DNA of 64,000 bases, taken from Roseburia hominis (GTDB taxonomy: Bacteria > Bacillota > Clostridia > Lachnospirales > Lachnospiraceae). The notes below the pieces were generated by a model. The model had not been told where the DNA came from. It searched no databases and saw only the letters and a list, made by a program, of their open reading frames with translations. The translations under genes and the position numbers were made by a program. Location of the stretch: positions 235,755 through 299,754 of the forward strand of contig NZ_JADYUI010000001.1 of assembly GCF_021531695.1 (NCBI RefSeq), in the 5' to 3' direction. Below, piece after piece: positions 17,910 through 25,630 of the stretch; position 1 is the stretch's first letter, and every line of letters begins with the position of its first letter.

Positions 17910-18833
17910 CTAATTTTGGGCTTCCATATTTAGATACTTTTCCACAGATGTAATTGCATTGGCTCCATCGGAAGCTGCCGTAATTACCTGGCGTAAATTT
18001 TTGGTTCTGACATCCCCCGCTGCGAAAATACCCGGTACATTTGTGACGGTATCTTCTCCTGCAATGATATAACCGCTCTCATCCAGTTCTACTATACCTT
18101 TTGCAATTTCCGTATTCGGAACAATTCCGACTGCAATAAAGACACCGGAAACCTTTTTGTCCTCTCTTTTGTCTTTCTTCCTATTATATAAAGAAAGAGA
18201 TTCCACCTGATCTGCTCCATTAATTCTTTCTACAATGGTATCCCAGATAATTTCGATATTCTCCTGTTTTTTCACGGCTTCCACCAGAACCTTTGCACCA
18301 CGAAATTCATCGCGTCTATGAATAAGATATACCTTTTCGCAGGCTCTTGCCAAAAACAGTGCATCCTCTAAGGCAACATCGCCACCGCCAATTACCGCAA
18401 CTGTTTTACCACGGAAAAAGGCTCCGTCACAGGTAGCGCAATAAGAAACACCCATCCCTGCCAATTCTTCTTCTCCCGACACGCCAAGCTTTCTATGGTT
18501 AGCTCCGGTCGCCAAAATAACGGTACGCGTTTCATAAGTTTCTTTCTCTGTAATGATCTTTTTGTAATCCGCTTCTGCTTCTATCTTTAAAACTTCAGCT
18601 GTAACAAATTCTGCACCCATCTTATCTGCATGCTCCCGGAACTTCTGCCCGATTTCAAATCCTCCGATTCCCGGAAGACCCGGATAATTGTCCACTTCAT
18701 AAGTATTTAAAATCTGTCCACCACTCATCGGCTGCTTTTCGATCACCAATGTCTGCAAACGAGCACGCATTCCATAAATTGCTGCTGCAAGTCCCGCCGG
18801 TCCACTTCCTATAATAATTACATCGTAACGCAT
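17910..18833 (-). CDS. trxB: Thioredoxin-disulfide reductase
   Basis: The 307-residue flavoenzyme that reduces thioredoxin with NADPH. FAD-binding GSGPAGLAAAIYG (9-21), the redox-active CATCDG (about 133-138), the NADPH fold GGGDVALEDA, and the C-terminal FAAGDVRTK are all present and intact. An AAAGGAAAAG site precedes the ATG. It appears to be a single gene, divergent from the YjfB-like peptide. Confidence 0.95.
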   Translation of the reverse strand: MRYDVIIIGSGPAGLAAAIYGMRARLQTLVIEKQPMSGGQILNTYEVDNYPGLPGIGGFEIGQKFREHADKMGAEFVTAEVLKIEAEADYKKIITEKETYETRTVILATGANHRKLGVSGEEELAGMGVSYCATCDGAFFRGKTVAVIGGGDVALEDALFLARACEKVYLIHRRDEFRGAKVLVEAVKKQENIEIIWDTIVERINGADQVESLSLYNRKKDKREDKKVSGVFIAVGIVPNTEIAKGIVELDESGYIIAGEDTVTNVPGIFAAGDVRTKNLRQVITAASDGANAITSVEKYLNMEAQN

Positions 18834-18879
18834 TTCTTTTCCTTTCTCTGATCATTCTAATAATTTTTCTGTTTTTTCC

Positions 18880-18908
18880 TTGTTTTTCTAACTTTTCCAT
18901 GCCATAAT
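18880..18908 (+). promoter_or_regulatory. Possible promoter of the YjfB-like gene
   Basis: TTGTTT (18880-18885) and CATAAT (18903-18908) with a 17-base spacer. A flagellar sigma-28 promoter would be expected for a motility gene; GCCATAAT resembles part of its -10 (GCCGATAA), but no TAAA at the right distance was seen. Confidence 0.35.
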
Positions 18909-18948
18909 AAGTGTAACAAAATAAGTTCGCACCGAAAAGGAGGTTTTT

Positions 18949-19137
18949 ATGGAGATTGATGTATTAACTTCTACTGCGTTGTCTGCACTGAATGCTTCAA
19001 GCATTGGTTCCGACATCGGTGTTGCCATTCTGGCAAAACAACTGGATGCAAGTGAAAGCATGGGCGATAATCTGGTTCGTACCATGGAGCTTTCTGTCAA
19101 TCCATATGTTGGAAGCAACTTTGATGCATATGTTTAG
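18949..19137 (+). CDS. YjfB family putative motility protein
   Basis: A 62-residue protein matching the YjfB family of small putative motility proteins. Characteristic features are the short hydrophobic/alanine-rich helix (SALNASSIGSDIGVAILAKQLD), the serine/glycine middle, and the C-terminal NPYVGSNFDAYV, which is close to the family's 'xP.lG.niD..V'. A near-perfect AAAAGGAGG site lies ahead of the ATG. The family occurs mainly in flagellated Firmicutes; its molecular role is unknown. It faces fliB, which supports a motile host. Confidence 0.85.
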   Translation: MEIDVLTSTALSALNASSIGSDIGVAILAKQLDASESMGDNLVRTMELSVNPYVGSNFDAYV

Positions 19138-19139
19138 CA

Positions 19140-19168
19140 ACAGCAGGTTTTATAACAAAACCCGCTGT
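19140..19168. terminator. Hairpin between the convergent YjfB-like gene and fliB
   Basis: ACAGCAGGTTTT (19140-19151) pairs with AAAACCCGCTGT (19157-19168), one mismatch, five-base loop. There is no strong T-run on either strand, so termination efficiency is uncertain. Confidence 0.5.
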
Positions 19169-19169
19169 C

Positions 19170-20303
19170 CTAAAGCAGCACCTGCTCGCAAAGATTTTGT
19201 AACGAATATACTTCTTCGAAATCAAAATCTTCTGCGAGCATTTCTACATTTTCCTCAGAATGTTCGATTTCCGTAGAATAAATTCTTGCCACATCAATAC
19301 GATCTGCTTTTGTATATTCTTTTCCATTTAAGAAGAAACGCACCATATCCATATCACGAATCATCAAAAAGCTACTCACAGCATATTGAGCTCTGTTGAA
19401 AAATCTGGAATCTTCTATTGACCACATAAAATGACGATAAGTAAAATAAATCAAAATCTGCTCCCACTCAAAAATTCTAGATTCGTAATAGGCGCGAAAC
19501 TCTTTATGTAAACCTGCATACTCTTTTTCATTTTTTGCATGCTCTTTGATAAACGCCTTTGTAACGGCAAGTGTTTCTTTCCATTCAGCATTCACATCTT
19601 CAAACTGTTCATAACTCGCCACCCGTTCATAAAACGCTTCTAAGCAATCACAATTCTTTTCCAATTTGTTTGCATCTTCAGGATTCCATGTTTCAATTAA
19701 GGATGCTATTTTTTCCGGTTTATTATAATTAAGACACTCCTGTACTGCTTTTGCAAAAAACAAATAGATAACCATGCGTTCCTCAAGTGATTTCGTCCGA
19801 TCCTGTAAAATCCGAATAGCATAATCACGTGCCTGTTCTACTCCGACACAATTTTTTTGATATTTTTCCTCCACCGGCATTTCTTCCTCTTCCGGTTCTT
19901 CTACTTCTTTTTCCACAAGAGAAAATGGTACATCTTCTAAAAACAATAATCTTGCCGCTTCCTCACAGGAAAGTCCAAGTCCTCTTTCCATAATATTACC
20001 ATACCGAATACAAAAACGAGGATATTCCGAACAGGTTTCACACAAAGCATCTTCTCCCAATGCAATAAAGATATCGCAAAGATTTTCCTCATTTAAAAAT
20101 GCACAGCGTTCTCCCTTAAGGCGAAACTTATCATCCTCTGTCATTTCACGCCGCAAGCGTTCCCCAAAAGAACCAGGAACGCTTTTGTAATACTTTTCTT
20201 TTTCTTTATCAACATCAATTTCCCAGCCAACGCAACAACTATGTTTGCATTTTGATGCCTGACAAAAAAAATTTTCATAATAATACGGAACGCGAAGCAG
20301 CAT
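19170..20303 (-). CDS. fliB: Flagellin lysine-N-methylase
   Basis: FliB methylates lysines of flagellin (family knowledge). The 377-residue protein shows the cysteine pattern typical of the family: KCKHSCCVGWEIDVD near residues 18-32, CAFLNEENLCDI near residue 67, and LCETCSEYPRFC near residue 90, probably a metal or iron-sulfur site, then GLSCEEAARLLF. The gene overlaps pepF by one base (TAATG) with GGAGGAATT upstream, so it is translationally coupled. With the YjfB-like gene it is the clearest sign that the host makes flagella, although no structural flagellar gene is in the window. Confidence 0.92.
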   Translation of the reverse strand: MLLRVPYYYENFFCQASKCKHSCCVGWEIDVDKEKEKYYKSVPGSFGERLRREMTEDDKFRLKGERCAFLNEENLCDIFIALGEDALCETCSEYPRFCIRYGNIMERGLGLSCEEAARLLFLEDVPFSLVEKEVEEPEEEEMPVEEKYQKNCVGVEQARDYAIRILQDRTKSLEERMVIYLFFAKAVQECLNYNKPEKIASLIETWNPEDANKLEKNCDCLEAFYERVASYEQFEDVNAEWKETLAVTKAFIKEHAKNEKEYAGLHKEFRAYYESRIFEWEQILIYFTYRHFMWSIEDSRFFNRAQYAVSSFLMIRDMDMVRFFLNGKEYTKADRIDVARIYSTEIEHSEENVEMLAEDFDFEEVYSLQNLCEQVLL

Positions 20304-22105
20304 TATAATAATTCCTCCAACTCACTGACTAATTCATCAAATAAATTAAGTGCATCTTCTATCGGCTTCGGGGAAGAAATATCAACTCCTGCAAGCTTTA
20401 AAAGCTCAATCGGGTCTTTGGAACTTCCACCTGTCAAAAACTTCATATAATCTTTTACGCCCTCTTCTCCCAGTTCCAAAATACGTTTCGATAACGCAAT
20501 TGCACAGGAAAATCCGGTTGCATATTGGTATACATAAAATTCTGTATAGAAATGTGGAATCCTTGCCCACTCGTAAGCAATTTCCGGGTCTGAAATCATA
20601 GTATCTCCAAAGTATTTTTCATTAAGCGTTTTATAAACTTCACAGATACTCTCTGCCGTTAACGCTTCCCCTTTCGCATACATTTCATGTGTGATTTTTT
20701 CAAACTCGGCAAACATGGTCTGGCGAAACAGTGTTCCCTTAAACTGGTCAATAAAATGATTCAGAAGGTAAGCTTTTTCTTTTTTGTCTTTACTATTTTT
20801 TAAGAGATGCTGCATCAACAACGATTCATTACAGGTGGATGCTACCTCTGCCACAAAAATCAGATAATTGGAATAGGTGTATGGCTGCGTCTGATTGGAA
20901 TAATAGCTATGCAGGGCATGCCCCATTTCATGTGCAAGCGTAAATACATCATCTAATTTTCCGGAATAATTTAAAAGTACATAAGGGTGTGTCCCATAAG
21001 CTGCCCAGGAATATGCCCCACTTCGTTTCCCCTGATTTTCATAAACATCAATCCAGCGATTATCAAATCCCTCCTGTAAATGGCTAAGATATTCCTCTCC
21101 CATCGGTGCAAGTCCTTCTTTTACCATTTCTTTTGCCTTTTCAAACGGAATTTCCATCTCATAATCGGAAACCAGCGGTACATATACATCATACATGTGC
21201 AATTCATCTACCCCAAGCACTCTTTTTCGCAGGTTTACATAACGATACATGGATGGCAGGAAACGATGCACGGTATCAATCAGATTATCATAGACCGAAA
21301 CCGGAATATTTCCGTGATCAAGCGCAGCTGCAAGCGAAGACGGATACTTTTTCACATCTGCATAAAATTTTGCCTTTTTAATATTTGCCGTAAATGTTGC
21401 AGCTATCGTATTTTTAAACTGTTCATACGTATGATACATTGCAGTAAATGCTTCTTTACGCACCCGTCTGTCTTTACTCTCCATGAACTTGATATATCTT
21501 CCATGTGTTAATTCGACCTGATTTCCTTCCTCATCTGTAATCGTGCCAAATTTTGCATCTGCATTGTTGAACAAAGAATAAATATCATCCGGTGCACTCG
21601 ACATCTCATAGGTTTTTGCAATAATCTCTTCTTCGTTTGCTGATAAAGTGTGCTCTTTTCTGCGTAAAATCCGTTCAAGCAATATTTTATATTGTTCCAG
21701 TTTTTTGTTTTTTTCGAAATATTGCTGCAATTTTGTTTCCGGCATTGCAAGCACTTCCGGCTCAAAGAAAGCTTCCGAAGCAGACAGTCTGGCACCTTCT
21801 GTTTGTGCTTTTGCTGCATAACCCTGATATTTTGCATTCCCCATATCCTGATGCATTTTTTCATTGGAATATACCAGAATTTTCTCATACAAATTCTCTG
21901 CTCCATCTATCAATTGCAGGCACTCTTCCATAACTTCTGCAGATTCTTCCATCCGTCCTGCATATCCTTTTAAATGCTCAATTTTCTCTTCCAGTTCGTT
22001 TACTGCCTGCTCCCATGCTTCATCTGTTGAAAACAAATCTTCCAGACACCAGGTATCTTCTTTTCTTACTTCTTCTCTTTTCGGTAATTTTTTAATTTCT
22101 GCCAT
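20303..22105 (-). CDS. pepF: Oligoendopeptidase F
   Basis: A 600-residue cytoplasmic M3 zinc metallopeptidase that degrades short peptides (about 7-17 residues). The zinc motif HEMGHALHSYYSNQTQPY (about residues 384-401) and the downstream glutamate region FVAEVASTCNESLL are intact. N-terminal sequence LPKREEVRKEDTWCLEDLF is typical PepF. Length matches the family. It is followed by coupled fliB, an arrangement without obvious functional logic. Confidence 0.96.
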   Translation of the reverse strand: MAEIKKLPKREEVRKEDTWCLEDLFSTDEAWEQAVNELEEKIEHLKGYAGRMEESAEVMEECLQLIDGAENLYEKILVYSNEKMHQDMGNAKYQGYAAKAQTEGARLSASEAFFEPEVLAMPETKLQQYFEKNKKLEQYKILLERILRRKEHTLSANEEEIIAKTYEMSSAPDDIYSLFNNADAKFGTITDEEGNQVELTHGRYIKFMESKDRRVRKEAFTAMYHTYEQFKNTIAATFTANIKKAKFYADVKKYPSSLAAALDHGNIPVSVYDNLIDTVHRFLPSMYRYVNLRKRVLGVDELHMYDVYVPLVSDYEMEIPFEKAKEMVKEGLAPMGEEYLSHLQEGFDNRWIDVYENQGKRSGAYSWAAYGTHPYVLLNYSGKLDDVFTLAHEMGHALHSYYSNQTQPYTYSNYLIFVAEVASTCNESLLMQHLLKNSKDKKEKAYLLNHFIDQFKGTLFRQTMFAEFEKITHEMYAKGEALTAESICEVYKTLNEKYFGDTMISDPEIAYEWARIPHFYTEFYVYQYATGFSCAIALSKRILELGEEGVKDYMKFLTGGSSKDPIELLKLAGVDISSPKPIEDALNLFDELVSELEELL

Positions 22106-22131
22106 ACCATTTTCCTCGTCTTTCTATTATT

Positions 22132-22995
22132 TTAATTTAAACCACGAAATCCTTTTCCGATAATTTCGCTGCTATTTGTAATCGTAATAAATGCCCCCGG
22201 CTCAATATTTCTCACATAGTTTCGAAGCAATACCGCCTGCCCTCTTTTCATAACTGCTAATATCACTACCTTCTGGGTATGCTCATACGCTCCTTCTGCA
22301 TGATAAATGGTTGCTCCCCGCTTTAATGTATTTTGTATATAATCACAAATCGGCTCGGGATGATCACATACAATCGTAAAATATTTGCAAAGATTAATAT
22401 TTTCAATTACTTCGTCTATTACCAATGATTTTGCAATCAGACCGCAAAATGAAAACAATCCGGTCTCAACATCAAACACAAAGCTTGCTGCTATTGTAAT
22501 CCCTAAATCAACCAAAAACAATGCCATTCCAATATTTAATGTCGTGTACTTTTTCAAAATCATGGCAATAATATCGGTTCCTCCACCGGAAGCATTCACA
22601 TTAAACAGCATAGCCGCACTTGCTGCCGGCAATACAATCGCATAGATAAGCTCTAAGACCGGTTGATTGGTCAGTGGTGCGCTCATCGGAACAAAAGCAT
22701 CTAAAAGGCTTAACCCAGCCGACGACAGCACGCTTACGTAAACGGTTTTTATTCCAAATCCTTTTCCCAGAAATAAAAAACCAAAAACCAGCAATGCCAT
22801 GTTAATAATAAAATTTAACGTACTTGCCCTGAGTGGCAACAACTGCGCAAGCAGTACAGAAAGACCTGTCACTCCGCCAAAAGAAAAGTTATTCGAAAAT
22901 TTAAAAAAATACACACCGATATCCAGAATAATTGTTGCCAGAGTCAATATGATATATTCTCCAATGATCTGGTCTTTCTTCATATTTCTTGCCAT
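22132..22995 (-). CDS. YitT family membrane protein (DUF161 + DUF2179), copy 2
   Basis: A 287-residue paralogue of the protein at 14201: five to six membrane helices with GGVTGLSVLLAQ and NASGGGTDIIAMIL, then a DUF2179 domain (CDYIQNTLKRGATIYHAEGAY ... ITNSSEIIGKGFRGLN). AGGAGTATTT precedes the ATG. It ends 26 bases before pepF. Function unknown, as for the family. Confidence 0.9.
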   Translation of the reverse strand: MARNMKKDQIIGEYIILTLATIILDIGVYFFKFSNNFSFGGVTGLSVLLAQLLPLRASTLNFIINMALLVFGFLFLGKGFGIKTVYVSVLSSAGLSLLDAFVPMSAPLTNQPVLELIYAIVLPAASAAMLFNVNASGGGTDIIAMILKKYTTLNIGMALFLVDLGITIAASFVFDVETGLFSFCGLIAKSLVIDEVIENINLCKYFTIVCDHPEPICDYIQNTLKRGATIYHAEGAYEHTQKVVILAVMKRGQAVLLRNYVRNIEPGAFITITNSSEIIGKGFRGLN

Positions 22996-23068
22996 AAATA
23001 CTCCTCACTCTCATGTATTTTCATCTCTACACATGAAAAATTCTAAAAACTTTCCCTTGAGAACCTTC

Positions 23069-25207
23069 TTATATCATTACGCCAGATTTTTCTTTACTTT
23101 TCTCAATCTTGCGATTTAATTTTCGGAACGGAATTGCAAGCACAAGACCAATAAACAACGAAACTGCCACATAAATTCCAAGTTTTCCGATGCATTTCCA
23201 ATAATCCATCGCATATAATCCACCGATGGTTTCACGCATTGCATCCATTCCATATGTGAACGGAAGAAATTTGTAAATACACTGATAGACTTTCGGCAAT
23301 GTTTCAACTGGGAATGTACCACCTGCACCCGCCACCTGTATAACCATAATCACAACCGCAAGTGCCTCACCTACATTTTCAAACGCAACCGTCAATGAAT
23401 AAATAAACAAAGTGAATACAAAGCTTGCCATTGCACCTGCAAACCAGAACAAAAATGGATTGTGACACTGTATTTTAAGATAAAATAAATCTCCCAAAAT
23501 AGTAATCAATGTCTGAATCTGTCCTATTATAAAAAAAGTCAGATATCTTCCAAAATATGCCTGATATGGTTTTACTCCAACAATTCCATCCTCCGGCTCT
23601 ACCTTGACATGAATAATTGCAACAAGGATTAATGCTCCTACCCAAAGTGCAAGAATCGTATAAAACGGAGACATTGCAGAGCCATAATTTTTAATCGGAT
23701 AAATTTGCTGTGTAGTCAAGATAACCGGAGAAGACATAAACTCTCCTATCATGTCCGGATCTGTCTTTAGAATATCTATGATTTTTTGATACTGTTCATC
23801 CGTGCTAAGTGCCGTTATATCATTTCGGACATCTCGTAACTTCTCTTTTAATTCCACAGCCATATCCCTAGATGCCACCAGACCCTCACTTCCACTCGAA
23901 AGTGTATCTGCATATTCGTCCAAAACATCTGTCACGCCACTAAAATCACCATCCAATCCTGATAAAATTGCCTGTGCTGAATTTAAAGAGCCCTGCATTT
24001 CATTCATCGTCGAATGCAATTGAGGCTTTACAGAATAATTATAAATATCCAGCAAGCCCTGTAAACTTGTTTTACAGGTTTCAATTTCATCTGCAATCTG
24101 CTTTTCCAACACCTTGACAGCATCTGCTCCTTCTGATGCATTAGATGCTACCGAATTCAAATCTGTTTCAATCTGCCCAAGTTGTGTCTGCACTGTATTA
24201 ACCTGACCTGAAATCTCCTCATATCCAGTAAGAGATGATGCAGCAGATGACAACATTTGCTGCAAATATGGCATAATAGCCTGTGCACTAATCAGCCCGC
24301 TTGTTGTGGAACCTTCATATTTTTCCAAATTAGACAAATCATTTTGTACTAACGCCGATACCTGATTTAAACTTTGCCCTACCATAGAAAGACTATAGCT
24401 CACCATATCGGATATTGTATCTGCACTGCCTGTCGCAGAAGTGATTGTTCCCTGCATTGCATTTACCGTATTCTGCCCATTTCCAACCATATTGTCAATA
24501 TCCGGAATGACAACTTGTGTCGTTTCAATTAAACTGGATGCAGAATCTGTCACACTAATAAATGAATTCATAATACTAATATAGGTCTGTAAATCAGAAT
24601 CCAAATCATCCATACGTGTCACCACAACGTCTACAAGTGGAATCTTTTCATCTGTATCTGCCAACGTATTTCCAACCTTCATTACACCCTCTGCCAACGT
24701 ACTTACAAAAGCACTGTTCACTTCACCCTGCACCGCCGTTTTGGCCTTGGATGTAATCTTGGGTGCAATCGCATTTTTCTTTTCATTTTCATAATATGTA
24801 ATCTTGGGATGTTTTACATTACCATCCAAAAATCCCATCATATCCTTCGTAAAATTCTCTGAAATAATCAATGCTGCATAATATTCGCCACTATATACCC
24901 CATCAGTAGCATCCTTTGCCGAATCAGAAAACACCCAGCCAATTACCTTATTACTCTGTAATCCCTCAATTACTGTGTCACCAATATTAATTTCAATTCC
25001 CTCTATTTTTGTTCCTTTATCTTCCGAAAATACCGCTATTTTTAAATTTGATGTTGCTTTCGATGAATACGGATCCCAATTTGATAAAATATTAAACCAT
25101 GCATATAAAGACGGAAGGATGCTAAGACCAATTATTACAACTACTGCAACTACATTCGTACTGAGTCTTCTCAAATCCGAATAAAAAATTTTAATTATAT
25201 TCCTCAT
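23069..25207 (-). CDS. YhgE/Pip-family membrane protein, short form
   Basis: A 712-residue protein of the YhgE/Pip family. It has one N-terminal membrane helix (VVAVVVIIGLSILPSLYAWFN) followed by the hallmark NWDPYSS, a large extracellular region of ~480 residues rich in heptad-like coiled coil, and five to six C-terminal helices resembling an ABC-2 permease (FYTILALWVGALIL ... GGTFPVETLPK). Members include lactococcal Pip, a phage receptor, and EsaA of type VII secretion. The start overlaps the preceding gene by 17 bases, so it is translated by coupling. The substrate is unknown. Confidence 0.88.
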   Translation of the reverse strand: MRNIIKIFYSDLRRLSTNVVAVVVIIGLSILPSLYAWFNILSNWDPYSSKATSNLKIAVFSEDKGTKIEGIEINIGDTVIEGLQSNKVIGWVFSDSAKDATDGVYSGEYYAALIISENFTKDMMGFLDGNVKHPKITYYENEKKNAIAPKITSKAKTAVQGEVNSAFVSTLAEGVMKVGNTLADTDEKIPLVDVVVTRMDDLDSDLQTYISIMNSFISVTDSASSLIETTQVVIPDIDNMVGNGQNTVNAMQGTITSATGSADTISDMVSYSLSMVGQSLNQVSALVQNDLSNLEKYEGSTTSGLISAQAIMPYLQQMLSSAASSLTGYEEISGQVNTVQTQLGQIETDLNSVASNASEGADAVKVLEKQIADEIETCKTSLQGLLDIYNYSVKPQLHSTMNEMQGSLNSAQAILSGLDGDFSGVTDVLDEYADTLSSGSEGLVASRDMAVELKEKLRDVRNDITALSTDEQYQKIIDILKTDPDMIGEFMSSPVILTTQQIYPIKNYGSAMSPFYTILALWVGALILVAIIHVKVEPEDGIVGVKPYQAYFGRYLTFFIIGQIQTLITILGDLFYLKIQCHNPFLFWFAGAMASFVFTLFIYSLTVAFENVGEALAVVIMVIQVAGAGGTFPVETLPKVYQCIYKFLPFTYGMDAMRETIGGLYAMDYWKCIGKLGIYVAVSLFIGLVLAIPFRKLNRKIEKSKEKSGVMI

Positions 25208-25610
25208 GTTTATCCGGCACCCTTTCTTCTATATTAAGACTATTATCCATTCTTTGAATTGCGTTTTTTATAATATCTTCTGTTCCAAGAATTCCTTCTC
25301 CAAGCAAAGACTCTACCGGCACATTGCCTCTGTCATTAAGTTCATTTAACTTTTCCTGCAACTTATAATCCTGATATTCCACTGCAATCAAATAGGTAGC
25401 AATGACAAACACTGATACAATCCAAAGTACCAGAAAAATTATTTTTGAACTTTCTGTCCAAAATAACAGAATCAAAAAAATAAGTGGTATCAAAACTACG
25501 CATTTTAATCCGATACGAATTTTCTTTTGATTTTTCTGATGAATATTTTGTTCATAATCCAGCAAAATATCATACATTTTTTCATATTTATTTTCCCTGT
25601 CTGTATTCAT
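25191..25610 (-). CDS. Small two-helix membrane protein between YhgE/Pip genes
   Basis: A 139-residue protein not assigned to a family. A basic N-terminal helix (residues 1-33) leads into two membrane helices (about 34-50 and 55-78), then a charged cytoplasmic tail with ESLLGEGILGTEDIIKNAIQRMD. GGGAGAGGAAA precedes the ATG. It lies 20 bases after one YhgE/Pip gene and overlaps the other, so it is likely a subunit or assembly partner of that pair (inference). Confidence 0.75.
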   Translation of the reverse strand: MNTDRENKYEKMYDILLDYEQNIHQKNQKKIRIGLKCVVLIPLIFLILLFWTESSKIIFLVLWIVSVFVIATYLIAVEYQDYKLQEKLNELNDRGNVPVESLLGEGILGTEDIIKNAIQRMDNSLNIEERVPDKHEEYN

Positions 25611-25630
25611 TTTCCTCTCCCGCTTTCTTC

